A program made the position numbers and the translations under genes. A stretch of 64,000 bases of DNA from Paenibacillus endophyticus (GTDB lineage Bacteria; Bacillota; Bacilli; Paenibacillales; Paenibacillaceae), in assembly GCF_014192395.1 (NCBI RefSeq), contig NZ_JACHXW010000020.1:1-64000 (forward strand). The letters run 5' to 3'. Under the pieces are notes generated by a model, which searched no databases, had not been told where the DNA came from, and saw only the letters and a program-made list of their open reading frames with translations. Every line of letters begins with the position of its first letter. The first letter of the stretch is position 1. Shown here piece after piece: positions 51,671 through 59,902 of this stretch.

Positions 51671-52792
51671 ATGGCAGATGTAGGTATAGTTATGCCTGTG
51701 TATACGCAAGACAGCAGGCTGTTTAGGAGAGCAATACGGTCCATTCTGAATCAAAGATACAGAAACTTCAAATTGCTAATCGTAATTGACGGCGTTACGC
51801 CTAACGTTCTCCAAATTGCTAGATTCTACGCGCGCAGGGATAAGCGGGTTAGGGTCATTCCAAGAAATGAGAACCAAGGCACCGCCACCGCCCTGAACGT
51901 TGGTTTTGAAATTTTGCAAAGCATGCCGAGAATCAAATATTTAACATGGGTTTCAAGCGATAATTACTATTATCGCAATTTTGTCGGTGTTCTACGGAAT
52001 AAGCTCAAATATTCTTCTCCCAATGTCGGGCTCGCTTATGGGAGCTTTGGCTTAATCCGAGGCGGCAGAAGACTAGATACGACGAAAACGTGGTTGATCT
52101 GGCAGGACCAGCCGAAAGAACGGCTCGTCGATTTCTATTTCATCGGCTACTCTTTCATGTACAAAAAAGAATATTCGATGCAGATCGCAGGCTGGCAGTA
52201 CACGCCTGTTGAGGATTATGATTTCTTCCTGCGCCTAACCGAAATTTGCGATATCGTTTATGTTCCGAAGATGCTCATGGATTTCATGCTCACAACGCCT
52301 CACAGCAATTCGATGCAGATCGAAAACAACATCGAGAAGAAACGCAACCGCCGCTACATCATGTACCATGTCATGCACCAAGCACGCTTACGGAGAAATA
52401 TTAGTCCGTTGGTGACGGTTATCCTGTATGGATCGGAAGGTTCGGCATCATTCACGCAAAATCTTGAAACGCTGTACGAATCAAATATTTCAAACTACAA
52501 AGTATTGCTTTTTGACGTAACTCCTAACCAATCTATCATTCCTATTATTGCGGATAACCCCGACTCCCGCACCAAATATTTCTGGCTGCCGAACGCAACG
52601 AGAGAGCAGGTCATCGCTGAAGGCTTGAAGCAAGCCGATACGCCGTATTTCATGCTCTACAGGACTGAGGAGCCGCTGCCTGACATCTATCATCTCGACA
52701 AAATGCTATACAGCATGCCGATCGCAAATTATGATCCGGCATCGCCTCAGTTTCTGCAGCTGTATCATACCGGTTCAGCTGTCCCGATATGA
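51671..52792 (+). CDS. Glycosyltransferase family 2 protein
   Basis: 373-aa soluble GT-A enzyme. The N-terminal catalytic domain (about 4-215) contains GIVMPVYTQDSRLFRRAIRSILNQRY, the nucleotide-binding LLIVIDG, TWVSSDNYYY (in place of the DXD motif) and PVEDYDFFLRLTE (ED acid). A second region (about 245-373) begins LVTVILYGSEGSASFTQNLETLYESN and looks like a second, degenerate GT-A-type fold. Sugar specificity is unknown. GGGAG lies 12 bases before the ATG. It is monocistronic, divergent from the GT-C fusion and convergent with the Lys-rich glycosyltransferase gene, inside the surface-glycan region. Confidence 0.82.
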   Translation: MADVGIVMPVYTQDSRLFRRAIRSILNQRYRNFKLLIVIDGVTPNVLQIARFYARRDKRVRVIPRNENQGTATALNVGFEILQSMPRIKYLTWVSSDNYYYRNFVGVLRNKLKYSSPNVGLAYGSFGLIRGGRRLDTTKTWLIWQDQPKERLVDFYFIGYSFMYKKEYSMQIAGWQYTPVEDYDFFLRLTEICDIVYVPKMLMDFMLTTPHSNSMQIENNIEKKRNRRYIMYHVMHQARLRRNISPLVTVILYGSEGSASFTQNLETLYESNISNYKVLLFDVTPNQSIIPIIADNPDSRTKYFWLPNATREQVIAEGLKQADTPYFMLYRTEEPLPDIYHLDKMLYSMPIANYDPASPQFLQLYHTGSAVPI

Positions 52793-52833
52793 CACCCGCT
52801 CAGCAATCCCACTAAACGAACGCTTTAAACATT

Positions 52834-52866
52834 CAGCCGAACAGGATGCGGACTCCTGCTCGGCTG
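52834..52866 (+). terminator. Terminator after the 51.7-kb glycosyltransferase gene
   Basis: CAGCCGA-A-CAGGA, 7-nt loop, TCCTG-C-TCGGCTG, followed by TTTA; flanking AACGCT/AGCGTT can extend the stem. Confidence 0.75.
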
Positions 52867-52912
52867 TTTAGCGTTTCCATCTATTTTTCTCTTGAATCGA
52901 TAGCAAGCGAAA

Positions 52913-52953
52913 AGACTGATCCGAGCAAGGTCTCTAACCTGCAGAATCAGTCT
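52913..52953 (-). terminator. Terminator after the Lys-rich glycosyltransferase gene
   Basis: AGACTGAT (52913-52920) and ATCAGTCT (52946-52953), with an inner AGGT/ACCT pair; the minus strand continues with TTTTCGC. It lies 11 bp past the stop of the convergent gene. Confidence 0.65.
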
Positions 52954-52964
52954 ATTTGCAATCA

Positions 52965-54029
52965 TTAAACGGTCATGTACGGCGGAGAAGCAACTGGTGC
53001 CGATGCACCTAGGAAATCTTCCAAAATCCGTTGTTTCATATAAGGATCGTAGATAATATCCCCAAACAAGGAATAATGGCCAGCATTGTTCGTCCATACG
53101 TCCTGAGCCGCATTGTTCTGTACTTCCTGCGCGAAGAAAAACGCCGTATTCGCATCATGCCCGTGATTAATGTAGACCGGATATGGCATAATTTCATGCT
53201 CGAGCTGGATAGCTCCTGTCCATACCCCCGTTTCCGACGGCTGGAATATATTATGCCTAACGCCATTGATATAATCGCTGACTTTATAGATCAGACAGTT
53301 GAAGGAGCTGGAGAAATTAAAATATTTGGCCAAAATATTCGATACTGAGTTGTAAATATACCCATTCTGGCAGATCAGAACTTTCGTCCCCGGTCTCGGC
53401 CGGTAGTTGTACAGCATGTCGATATATGCCTTGTGATACATGTCATCGCTATAAAGATGAAGCTCATACCAGTATTTATAGCCTTCCAGCTGCCTAATAA
53501 CCTCAGCTTCATATTCACTGCTTGAAATAAACCGGATGTTAGAGGGGAGTGCAGGATAGCCTAGCAGCGCATTCTCGATAAAAAATCTTGAGGTGTCATG
53601 ATAGACGATATAAGCAAGATAATGTGGATTGGTTTGATTCAGCAGGCTCTTTAACGTGAAATTCATAAAGATTTCGACTCTTTTATTGATCCAGGCCTCC
53701 GTGAACTGGGTGTTCGCCTCCGGTAATGTGAGCGCGGATATTGAGGCCGGCAGCGTTTCCCTAACATTTAAATTGTTGAAAGGGATGTAGACGATCAACC
53801 GGGTATTTCCTTCATGCAGCTGTTCCTCCGCGCTAGCTCTTACGGGAACCGCTCTCCTCTTGGCATAGATTCTTTTTCTATTCCCTTTTTTTCTAAGCTT
53901 GAGCGCCTTTGGCCTCGTCGCTTTCTTTTTCAAGCCTACGCTCTTCGCTTTTCTCTTCAAGGTTCCCCGACGAACCGCCTTCGTCTTTTTTGGGGCCAAA
54001 ACTTTCCGTTTTACCGTCTTTTTTTTCAT
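52965..54029 (-). CDS. Putative glycosyltransferase with Lys/Arg-rich N-terminal tail
   Basis: 354-aa protein in two parts. Residues 1-65 are about half Lys/Arg (MKKKTVKRKVLAPKKTKAVR onward), of histone-H1-like, probably disordered composition. Residues 75-350 resemble the putative rhamnosyltransferase-type GT-A family: FTLKSLLNQTNPHYLAYIVYHDTS, LHLYSDDMYHKAYIDML (DDM metal motif) and a long C-terminal acceptor half. Specificity is unknown and the family call is moderate. GGGGGAGCTT precedes the ATG. It follows capF by 18 bp on the same strand, so it is probably expressed with the UDP-FucNAc reductase and may use that sugar. The basic tail may bind a polyanionic surface or glycan. Confidence 0.7.
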   Translation of the reverse strand: MKKKTVKRKVLAPKKTKAVRRGTLKRKAKSVGLKKKATRPKALKLRKKGNRKRIYAKRRAVPVRASAEEQLHEGNTRLIVYIPFNNLNVRETLPASISALTLPEANTQFTEAWINKRVEIFMNFTLKSLLNQTNPHYLAYIVYHDTSRFFIENALLGYPALPSNIRFISSSEYEAEVIRQLEGYKYWYELHLYSDDMYHKAYIDMLYNYRPRPGTKVLICQNGYIYNSVSNILAKYFNFSSSFNCLIYKVSDYINGVRHNIFQPSETGVWTGAIQLEHEIMPYPVYINHGHDANTAFFFAQEVQNNAAQDVWTNNAGHYSLFGDIIYDPYMKQRILEDFLGASAPVASPPYMTV

Positions 54030-54047
54030 AAGCTCCCCCGCTCCTTT

Positions 54048-55157
54048 TTATACCTTGACCCCGTACGTATCAGGATTGTTTGCGTCAAATATTTCATTTG
54101 CCCAGAACAACACGATTAATTCACCGTCTGACATGTTCTCGATCGCATGGGTGTAGCCAGGCGGAATATCTAGAATCATTATTTTTTCATCTGACAGCGT
54201 GTAGGAAAAAGATTCCTGTTCGAATATATGCCTGAATTTTACGACTGCCTTCCCTTTAATGACGCAAAATTTCTCAACCTTTGTATTGTGGTAATGATTT
54301 CCTCTCTCCACCCCTTTCACTGTTGTTGACACAAAAAGCTGTCCGGCGTAGGGAGATTTAACGGTTTCGAATAAGCTTCCTCTATGATCGTGAAAGGTTT
54401 GGAGAGCATAGGCGAAATCGGAGCGGTCCAAATAAGACAAATAAGTGGAGTATAAATACTTCGTAAACGGATCCGACAAATTGGGGAGGATGGAATGCGT
54501 GCGTATCGCTTTAAAAGCATAAATTTGATCGGCCAAAGCCTTTAATGTGACAGAAAAGGTAGTCTCTACATGGCAATACACATCCTCAATAGGTTCAGCC
54601 TGCGCGAGCAAAGCGATGAACCGCTCTACGACGTGATCAATATAAGCAAGCTCAACCTGCTGGTCGGGATTCGAGATGCGGATCTCTAAATCTCGGGATA
54701 TATGATGACAGAATGTAGCGACAACGGAGTTGTATTCCGGCTTGCACCATTTGCCGAACAAATTCGGAAGCCTGCAAATATGAATAGCTGTCGAAGTCTC
54801 TTTGGCATATTGAATCAGTAGAGCCTCAGCCTCCTTTTTGCTTCTCCCATAAGGATTGTCGGCTGCTGCATGAATGGTCGATGCGAATATGATTTTTGGC
54901 CTGTTCGTCATTGCGTTCAATCCATCTATGATTCGCTGCATCAGCTCCACATTGCCGCGGTAATCCTCCGGCCGCTCAGGCCGATTAATGCCCGCCAAAT
55001 GATAGATGACATCCGCCTTTGACAATTGCTGCTGAAGCTCCTCGCTGCTCGTGCTTCTGCTACACGATAGCACAAGCACATCCGGGAGCTGCATTAATCC
55101 TTCTATCAGATTTTTGCCAATAAACCCGTTAGAGCCTGTAACCAGAATATTTCTCAT
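54048..55157 (-). CDS. capF: UDP-2-acetamido-2,6-dideoxy-hexos-4-ulose reductase (CapF/FnlB-type)
   Basis: 369-aa bifunctional protein, the same length as Staphylococcus CapF. N-terminal extended SDR domain (1-245; NAD(P)-binding VTGSNGFIGKNL, YGRSK with the catalytic Tyr/Lys) and C-terminal cupin (255-369; TTVKGVERGNHYHNTKVEKFCVIKG with His metal ligands). CapF catalyses 3-epimerisation and 4-reduction of the 4-keto sugar in the route to UDP-N-acetyl-L-fucosamine. The other two enzymes are the divergent capG and capE genes, so the pathway is complete locally. GAGGGGAATGTT precedes the ATG. CATATACTA on the minus strand at 55202-55210 resembles a sigma-K/E -10 element. Confidence 0.9.
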   Translation of the reverse strand: MRNILVTGSNGFIGKNLIEGLMQLPDVLVLSCSRSTSSEELQQQLSKADVIYHLAGINRPERPEDYRGNVELMQRIIDGLNAMTNRPKIIFASTIHAAADNPYGRSKKEAEALLIQYAKETSTAIHICRLPNLFGKWCKPEYNSVVATFCHHISRDLEIRISNPDQQVELAYIDHVVERFIALLAQAEPIEDVYCHVETTFSVTLKALADQIYAFKAIRTHSILPNLSDPFTKYLYSTYLSYLDRSDFAYALQTFHDHRGSLFETVKSPYAGQLFVSTTVKGVERGNHYHNTKVEKFCVIKGKAVVKFRHIFEQESFSYTLSDEKIMILDIPPGYTHAIENMSDGELIVLFWANEIFDANNPDTYGVKV

Positions 55158-55201
55158 AACATTCCCCTCTCCGACATGTTCAACTCGAAAAATCCTCTGT
55201 C

Positions 55202-55210
55202 TAGTATATG
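55202..55210 (-). promoter_or_regulatory. Sigma-K-like -10 motif upstream of capF
   Basis: CATATACTA on the minus strand, 45 bp before the capF start, matches CATANNNTA. No good -35 is seen, as is usual for GerE-assisted sigma-K promoters. The identical 9-mer precedes the dehydrogenase gene at 59860-59868 at nearly the same distance. Confidence 0.5.
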
Positions 55211-55327
55211 TTCGTTACTAAACAATGCGAGTCTATTTTCAAAATAAGGCTGATATCTTCTAGTCTATGAACTAAATCTCTTTCGGGTGGTTGAATGACC
55301 GGCGCGGCAAGCTATCCGAGCGAATAA

Positions 55328-55336
55328 CATAGAGTA
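55328..55336 (+). promoter_or_regulatory. Possible sigma-K-like -10 motif upstream of capG
   Basis: CATAGAGTA on the plus strand matches CATANNNTA but lies 125 bp before the capG start and lacks a -35 AC at 16-17 bp. The 304-bp capF-capG spacer holds this, the capF motif and two further AGGAG-like stretches (near 55374 and 55420) without an attached open frame. Confidence 0.3.
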
Positions 55337-55461
55337 ATGTTCGCAGAAGCCATAGACGTACAACCGTACTATAGGAGGTGAGTTCTAATGTAAGGATCTT
55401 GAAGATGCACTCGGCTAGGAGGAGCTTAAGGCAACTATATTTTACCCGGAGGCGGTAATCG

Positions 55462-56589
55462 GTGAACAAATTGAAAGTAATGACGATCCTTGGCACGAGG
55501 CCGGAGATCATCCGTTTGGCGTCGGTCATCAAAGCCTGCGATCTATACTTTGATCATGTCTTTGTGCATACGGGCCAAAACTGGGATCCCCAGCTCAATG
55601 ACGTTTTCTTCGAAGATCTGCAACTTAGAAAACCCGATTATTATTTGAACGTAGTCGGCAAAAATCTGGGAGAAACAATCGGCAACGTTATTTCCCGCTC
55701 CTACGATTTAATGGTACAGGTACAACCGGATGCCGTACTGCTGTTAGGCGATACGAATAGCGCGCTGAGCGCGATCGCCGCCAAAAGATTGAAGGTTCCG
55801 ATCTTTCATATGGAAGCAGGCAACCGCTGCTTCGATCAGAATGTTCCGGAGGAAACGAACCGTCGGATCGTAGATCACATCAGTGATGTGAATTTGCCTT
55901 ATACGGAGCATAGCAGAAGGTATTTGCTTGCAGAAGGCGTTCGCAAGGAACACATTTTCGTGACAGGCTCCCCGCTCCCCGAAGTATTCGCTCAATTCCA
56001 GCATGAAGTGGACAACCGGGATATTTTATCCCAACTCGGCCTGGAGCAGCAGAAATATATCGTGCTCAGCGCGCATCGTGAAGAAAATTTGGATATCGAT
56101 GAGCGTTTCACCTCCCTGATTGAAGGCATTAACCACGTCGCAGACAATCTACAGCTTCCCGTCATCTATTCCGCCCATCCCAGATCGCTCAAAAAACTGC
56201 AGGAAAAGCAATTGGAGCTCCATCCCCTCGTTCGCATACACCAGCCGTTTGGTTTTTTGGATTACAACCATCTGCAGCAGCATGCCTACTGCGTGCTCTC
56301 CGACAGCGGAACGTTAAGCGAAGAATCTGCCATTCTCAATTTCCCCGGCGTATTAATTCGAACCAGTACGGAGAGGCCGGAGGTGCTGGATAAAGGGACC
56401 GTCGTTATTGGAGGCGTATCCGGCCATGATATTTTGGAATCCATTCACCTCGCGGTTGGCATTTACTCCAATAACACTCACGTAAACCCATTGGTTCCAG
56501 ATTATCAGGATACGAATGTTTCCATTAAGGTGGTCAAGATCATTCAGAGCTATACCAAAATCGTTAATAGAGTCATCTGGAACAAGTAG
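55462..56589 (+). CDS. capG: UDP-N-acetylglucosamine 2-epimerase-family enzyme (CapG/FnlC-type)
   Basis: 375-aa GT-B-fold epimerase. Family motifs: VMTILGTRPEIIRLASVIKAC, LLGDTNSALSAIAAKRLKVPIFHMEAGNRCFDQNVPEETNRRIVDH, VLSAHREENLD and the C-terminal SDSGTLSEESAILNFPGVLIRTSTERPE. The NRCFDQNVPEE form and the ~375-aa length are those of CapG/FnlC, which convert UDP-N-acetyl-L-pneumosamine (UDP-6-deoxy-L-talNAc) to UDP-N-acetyl-L-fucosamine, rather than of a housekeeping WecB/MnaA. Start is GTG at 55462 behind CGGAGGCGG. It is followed 65 bp downstream by the capE-like gene on the same strand. Confidence 0.9.
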   Translation: MNKLKVMTILGTRPEIIRLASVIKACDLYFDHVFVHTGQNWDPQLNDVFFEDLQLRKPDYYLNVVGKNLGETIGNVISRSYDLMVQVQPDAVLLLGDTNSALSAIAAKRLKVPIFHMEAGNRCFDQNVPEETNRRIVDHISDVNLPYTEHSRRYLLAEGVRKEHIFVTGSPLPEVFAQFQHEVDNRDILSQLGLEQQKYIVLSAHREENLDIDERFTSLIEGINHVADNLQLPVIYSAHPRSLKKLQEKQLELHPLVRIHQPFGFLDYNHLQQHAYCVLSDSGTLSEESAILNFPGVLIRTSTERPEVLDKGTVVIGGVSGHDILESIHLAVGIYSNNTHVNPLVPDYQDTNVSIKVVKIIQSYTKIVNRVIWNK

Positions 56590-56654
56590 AAGCAAGTAAA
56601 GAAGAGCGATCATGCAGCACAAAGCTAAGCATAAGTATCTGAGGAGGGTTACAC

Positions 56655-57638
56655 ATGTTTACAAATAAAACGGTATTAATTACGGGCGGTACAGGCTCAT
56701 GGGGACAAGAGCTGACTAGAAACCTACTAGGAGCGAATCCAAAGGAAATTCGCATCTTCTCCCGCAATGAATTTACGCAGGTCGATCTCAAAAGAAAATT
56801 CAACAGCCCGAAGCTCAATTTCATTATCGGGGACGTTCGCGATTATGATGCTGTGTACGAAGCTTGCCAAAACGTAGATTATGTCTTCCATCTTGCCGCG
56901 CTGAAGCATGTGCCGATTTGCGAATACCAGCCTTACGAAGCGCTCAAAACCAATGTGCTTGGCACCCAAAACATCATCCGCGCAAGCATCGCGCAAGGCG
57001 TCGAGAAGGTTATCGATGTCTCGACCGACAAAGCGGTAGACCCGATCAACTTCTATGGCATGACCAAAGCAATCGGCGAGAAAATCATTATTAAAGCCAA
57101 TGATTTAAGCGAGAAAACACGTTTTGTTTGTATACGCGGCGGCAATGTGCTCGGAACGAACGGCAGCGTCGTTCCCTTGTTTAAACAGCAGATCATCGAC
57201 GGTCAGGAGCTTACGCTTACCGATATCGACATGACGCGTTTCTTTCTGACCGTGCCTGAAGCAATTCAACTGCTGCTCAAGGCTACTGCGGTAGCCGTTG
57301 GAGGCGAAACCTTCGTTATGAAGATGCCGGCATGCAAAATCATCGATCTGATTCAGGTATTAAAAAATGTTTTCGGAGGATCGAACTTGCCGATCAAGGA
57401 CATCGGTATTCGCCCAGGCGAGAAGCTGCACGAGGTATTGATCTCGCAATCCGAATCGCCTTACTCGTACAAGTATGATGAGCAATATTATGTCATTCTC
57501 CCTTCGCATCCAACGGAGCAGCTCTATAACCAATATAACCATCTCCCGAAAGTAACCTTCCCGTACTTCCAGTCCGACCAAGATCTCATGTCCTATGACG
57601 AGATTGAGACATTGCTAAGAAAAGGAAAATTCATTTAA
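56655..57638 (+). CDS. capE: UDP-N-acetylglucosamine 4,6-dehydratase/5-epimerase (CapE/FnlA-type)
   Basis: 327-aa extended SDR enzyme of the CapE/WbjB/FnlA-PseB branch: VLITGGTGSWGQELTRNLL (NADP binding), FHLAALKHVPICEYQPYEALKTNVLGT, STDKAVDPINFYGMTKAIGEK (Lys-dependent inverting dehydratase motif plus YxxxK) and IGIRPGEKLHEVLIS. It performs the first step from UDP-GlcNAc towards UDP-L-FucNAc. PseB (pseudaminic acid) shares these motifs, but the flanking CapF and CapG homologues decide for the FucNAc route. AGGAGGGTTACAC precedes the ATG. It appears co-transcribed with capG and the downstream glycosyltransferase gene. Confidence 0.88.
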   Translation: MFTNKTVLITGGTGSWGQELTRNLLGANPKEIRIFSRNEFTQVDLKRKFNSPKLNFIIGDVRDYDAVYEACQNVDYVFHLAALKHVPICEYQPYEALKTNVLGTQNIIRASIAQGVEKVIDVSTDKAVDPINFYGMTKAIGEKIIIKANDLSEKTRFVCIRGGNVLGTNGSVVPLFKQQIIDGQELTLTDIDMTRFFLTVPEAIQLLLKATAVAVGGETFVMKMPACKIIDLIQVLKNVFGGSNLPIKDIGIRPGEKLHEVLISQSESPYSYKYDEQYYVILPSHPTEQLYNQYNHLPKVTFPYFQSDQDLMSYDEIETLLRKGKFI

Positions 57639-57696
57639 TACGATTAGAAATGAGGGGAAAGCAAACTTTAACGAACAAACCTAGGTGGTGTGCTTG

Positions 57697-58431
57697 GTGA
57701 AAACGAACAAGAAGAAAAGGAAGGCTGCGACCGATATTGGCGTTTCGATTATTACTTGCACGAATAAGCTGCCGTATATGTACAATATATTCAACAACTA
57801 CGGCAGGCAAATCGTAGAGAACAAAGAGCTGATCATTATATTGAACAATGATCAGCTCAGCTTGGCCGATTGGCAGGAGCGCTCTGCTATTTATCCCAAT
57901 ATTTCCGTCTACCAGCTGCCCGAGTCCGTAAGTCTAGGCGAGTGCTTGAATTTCGCTGCCGAACGGAGCCGGTTCGATGTGCTGGCCAAATTCGATGACG
58001 ATGATTTTTACTCGCGATATTATGTTAGCTCCGCGATTCATGCGCTGCAAACGACAAAAGCGGACATTATCGGAAAAAGTGCGTATCACACTTATTTGGA
58101 AGAGGACCGGTCTTTATCCCTTCGATTTCCCAATAGAGAAAACGCGTATACGAAACAAATTGCCGGAGCGACACTGCTGTTTCGCAAAAAAGTATTCCAA
58201 AGGGTGCGTTTTCAACCGATTTCCCTTGGCGAGGACGTTGCATTTCTTAGGGACTGCCGGTTATCGAACTTCAAAATTTTCACAACCAACCGTTACAATT
58301 ACGTTTGCAACCGCAGGACGGATCCGAATCTTCACACTTGGAAGCCTGCGAAGGAATATTTCCTCAGTACAGGCATCTTCATTGCCCATACCGACGATTA
58401 TCGCAAGTTCGTAGTCCAAGAATCCCTCTAA
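57697..58431 (+). CDS. CgeD-like family 2 glycosyltransferase
   Basis: About 244 aa. GT-A fold: VSIITCTNKLPYMYNIFNNYGRQ, KELIIILNNDQL, and the metal motif FDVLAKFDDDDFYSRYYV, then GATLLFRKKVFQRVRF and SLGEDVAFLRDCRL. The layout, with a short conserved ITCT opening, resembles Bacillus CgeD of the spore outer-surface locus; a clear paralogue starts at 63408. I prefer the GTG at 57697, eight bases after AGGTGG, over the GTG at 57685, which overlaps that site. It follows capE by 58 bp and may transfer the FucNAc made by its operon, an inference from context. The acceptor is unknown. Confidence 0.8.
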   Translation: MKTNKKKRKAATDIGVSIITCTNKLPYMYNIFNNYGRQIVENKELIIILNNDQLSLADWQERSAIYPNISVYQLPESVSLGECLNFAAERSRFDVLAKFDDDDFYSRYYVSSAIHALQTTKADIIGKSAYHTYLEEDRSLSLRFPNRENAYTKQIAGATLLFRKKVFQRVRFQPISLGEDVAFLRDCRLSNFKIFTTNRYNYVCNRRTDPNLHTWKPAKEYFLSTGIFIAHTDDYRKFVVQESL

Positions 58432-58442
58432 TATCTGTATAC

Positions 58443-58476
58443 AAAAACAAGGATGGCCGCGGCCATCCTTGTTTTT
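58443..58476. terminator. Perfect 34-bp palindromic bidirectional terminator
   Basis: AAAAACAAGGATGGCCG is followed directly by its reverse complement CGGCCATCCTTGTTTTT. It lies between the convergent CgeD-like and dehydrogenase genes and serves both. Confidence 0.9.
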
Positions 58477-58500
58477 GCGTCAAATCCATCCATCCCTTTG

Positions 58501-59814
58501 TCAGCTCCAGCCTCCGCCGAACCTTACGACCTTGGCTTTGCCTTCTGCCCCGCCAGTCACATTGCGTGTGTCATAAATAAACGGAGCATGCTCAAGCAGC
58601 ATCTGCAGCGGTAGGCTTGAGTGATCCGTCGCTATGACGACGCAATCCACCCCGCTTAGTACAGCCTCATCCAGTTCAACGCTCATGAGCTTCTCGCCTC
58701 CGACTTGTATGGTTGGGACATAAGGATCATGGTACATCACGCATTCCGCCTCGAGCTGAAGCATATGAATGAGCTCAATAGAGGCCGATTCCCTATGGTC
58801 GGCAATATCCCGCTTATAAGCTGCACCATATACTAAGATTCGTGCGCTCGACAACGGTTTTGGCGCCAAATGCAATTTCAACTGCTGTGTAATGTACATC
58901 GGCATGATGCGGTTGACCGTGTTCGATATTTGTATGAAATCCGATTTGATGCCATATTGCTTGATTTTCCATGCCAGATACGAAGGGTCTACCGGAATGC
59001 AATGGCCGCCGACCCCAGGACCGGGATAAAAAGCCTTGAAGCCAAACGGCTTCGTATTGGCTGCTTCAATAATTTCCCACAAATTTAATTCCAGTACATC
59101 ACATATCATTGCCAGTTCATTAATAAAGGATATATTGACGAGACGATATGAATTTTCCAGCAGCTTTGTCATTTCAGCGGCATCCGTTGAAGAGACGCTA
59201 TGCACGTGATTGAATACGCCGCTGTACAGCTCAACAATCCTACTCAAGCAGATCGGCGTAATGCCGCTGACTACTTTCGGAATTTGCGCGACTTTGTAAT
59301 CCGTGTTGCCTGGGTCGACCCGCTCCGGCGAATAGGCTAGATTGACGTCTTCGCCAATCTTCCAATCGAAGGCGCTTAATAGAGGGAGCAGCACCTCGCG
59401 CGTCGTTCCCGGATACGTCGAGCTTTCCAAAACAACAAGCTGTCCCTTTCTTAGCCGGCAGCCGATTTCCCTAGCCGCCTGCGTAAGAAAGCTTAAATCC
59501 GGCGTCCCATAAGCAGTAAGCGGAGTCGGGACGCAAATCATAACCGCTTCGGCCGACTCCAGTTCACTGTACTGATCCGACGGCTTGAAGCGATTCGAAG
59601 CTATCGCTGCTTGGATCTCATCGTCCTGCACCTCTAGAATATAGCTCTTTCCTCTGCTTAGCTTATCGATCTTCTGCTTATCCAAATCAATGCCAAGCAC
59701 ATGAAAACCTCTCTCGGCAAATAGCAGCGCCAACGGAAGGCCCACATAGCCAAGCCCCACAATAGCTACGGTTCGCTGCTCATTTGGAGACCAAATGTCT
59801 GATTCCATATTCAT
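58501..59814 (-). CDS. Nucleotide-sugar 6-dehydrogenase, UDP-GlcNAc/ManNAc dehydrogenase type
   Basis: 437-aa NAD-dependent dehydrogenase of the UDP-glucose/GDP-mannose family: VAIVGLGYVGLPLALLFAERG (NAD), VVLESSTYPGTTREVLLPLL, LAYSPERVDPGN, and catalytic Cys in GPGVGGHCIPVDPSYLAWK. The ESSTYPGTT and SPERVDPGN forms are those of WbpA/TviB/WecC-like enzymes that act on N-acetylated UDP sugars, unlike the TuaD-like enzyme next door, so the expected product is a UDP-N-acetyl-hexosaminuronate. Identity of the hexosamine is uncertain. It is the third co-directional gene after the RmlA-like and ugd genes, with an 88-bp gap that carries its own CATATACTA motif. Confidence 0.88.
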   Translation of the reverse strand: MNMESDIWSPNEQRTVAIVGLGYVGLPLALLFAERGFHVLGIDLDKQKIDKLSRGKSYILEVQDDEIQAAIASNRFKPSDQYSELESAEAVMICVPTPLTAYGTPDLSFLTQAAREIGCRLRKGQLVVLESSTYPGTTREVLLPLLSAFDWKIGEDVNLAYSPERVDPGNTDYKVAQIPKVVSGITPICLSRIVELYSGVFNHVHSVSSTDAAEMTKLLENSYRLVNISFINELAMICDVLELNLWEIIEAANTKPFGFKAFYPGPGVGGHCIPVDPSYLAWKIKQYGIKSDFIQISNTVNRIMPMYITQQLKLHLAPKPLSSARILVYGAAYKRDIADHRESASIELIHMLQLEAECVMYHDPYVPTIQVGGEKLMSVELDEAVLSGVDCVVIATDHSSLPLQMLLEHAPFIYDTRNVTGGAEGKAKVVRFGGGWS

Positions 59815-59859
59815 ACTCTATGATCTCGCCTTCTTTCTATTTGCAATAGTCAACTGAAA

Positions 59860-59868
59860 TAGTATATG
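59860..59868 (-). promoter_or_regulatory. Sigma-K-like -10 motif upstream of the nucleotide-sugar dehydrogenase
   Basis: CATATACTA on the minus strand, 46 bp before the start codon, is identical in sequence and nearly identical in position to the motif before capF. The -35 region is not canonical. Confidence 0.5.
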
Positions 59869-59902
59869 AAAGCTTCATAGGAAATGATTGGACAAATTGC
59901 GG

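Noticed and set aside
56655..57638. PseB of a pseudaminic acid pathway
   Set aside because: No PseC, PseF, PseG or PseI homologues are nearby, whereas CapF and CapG homologues are adjacent.
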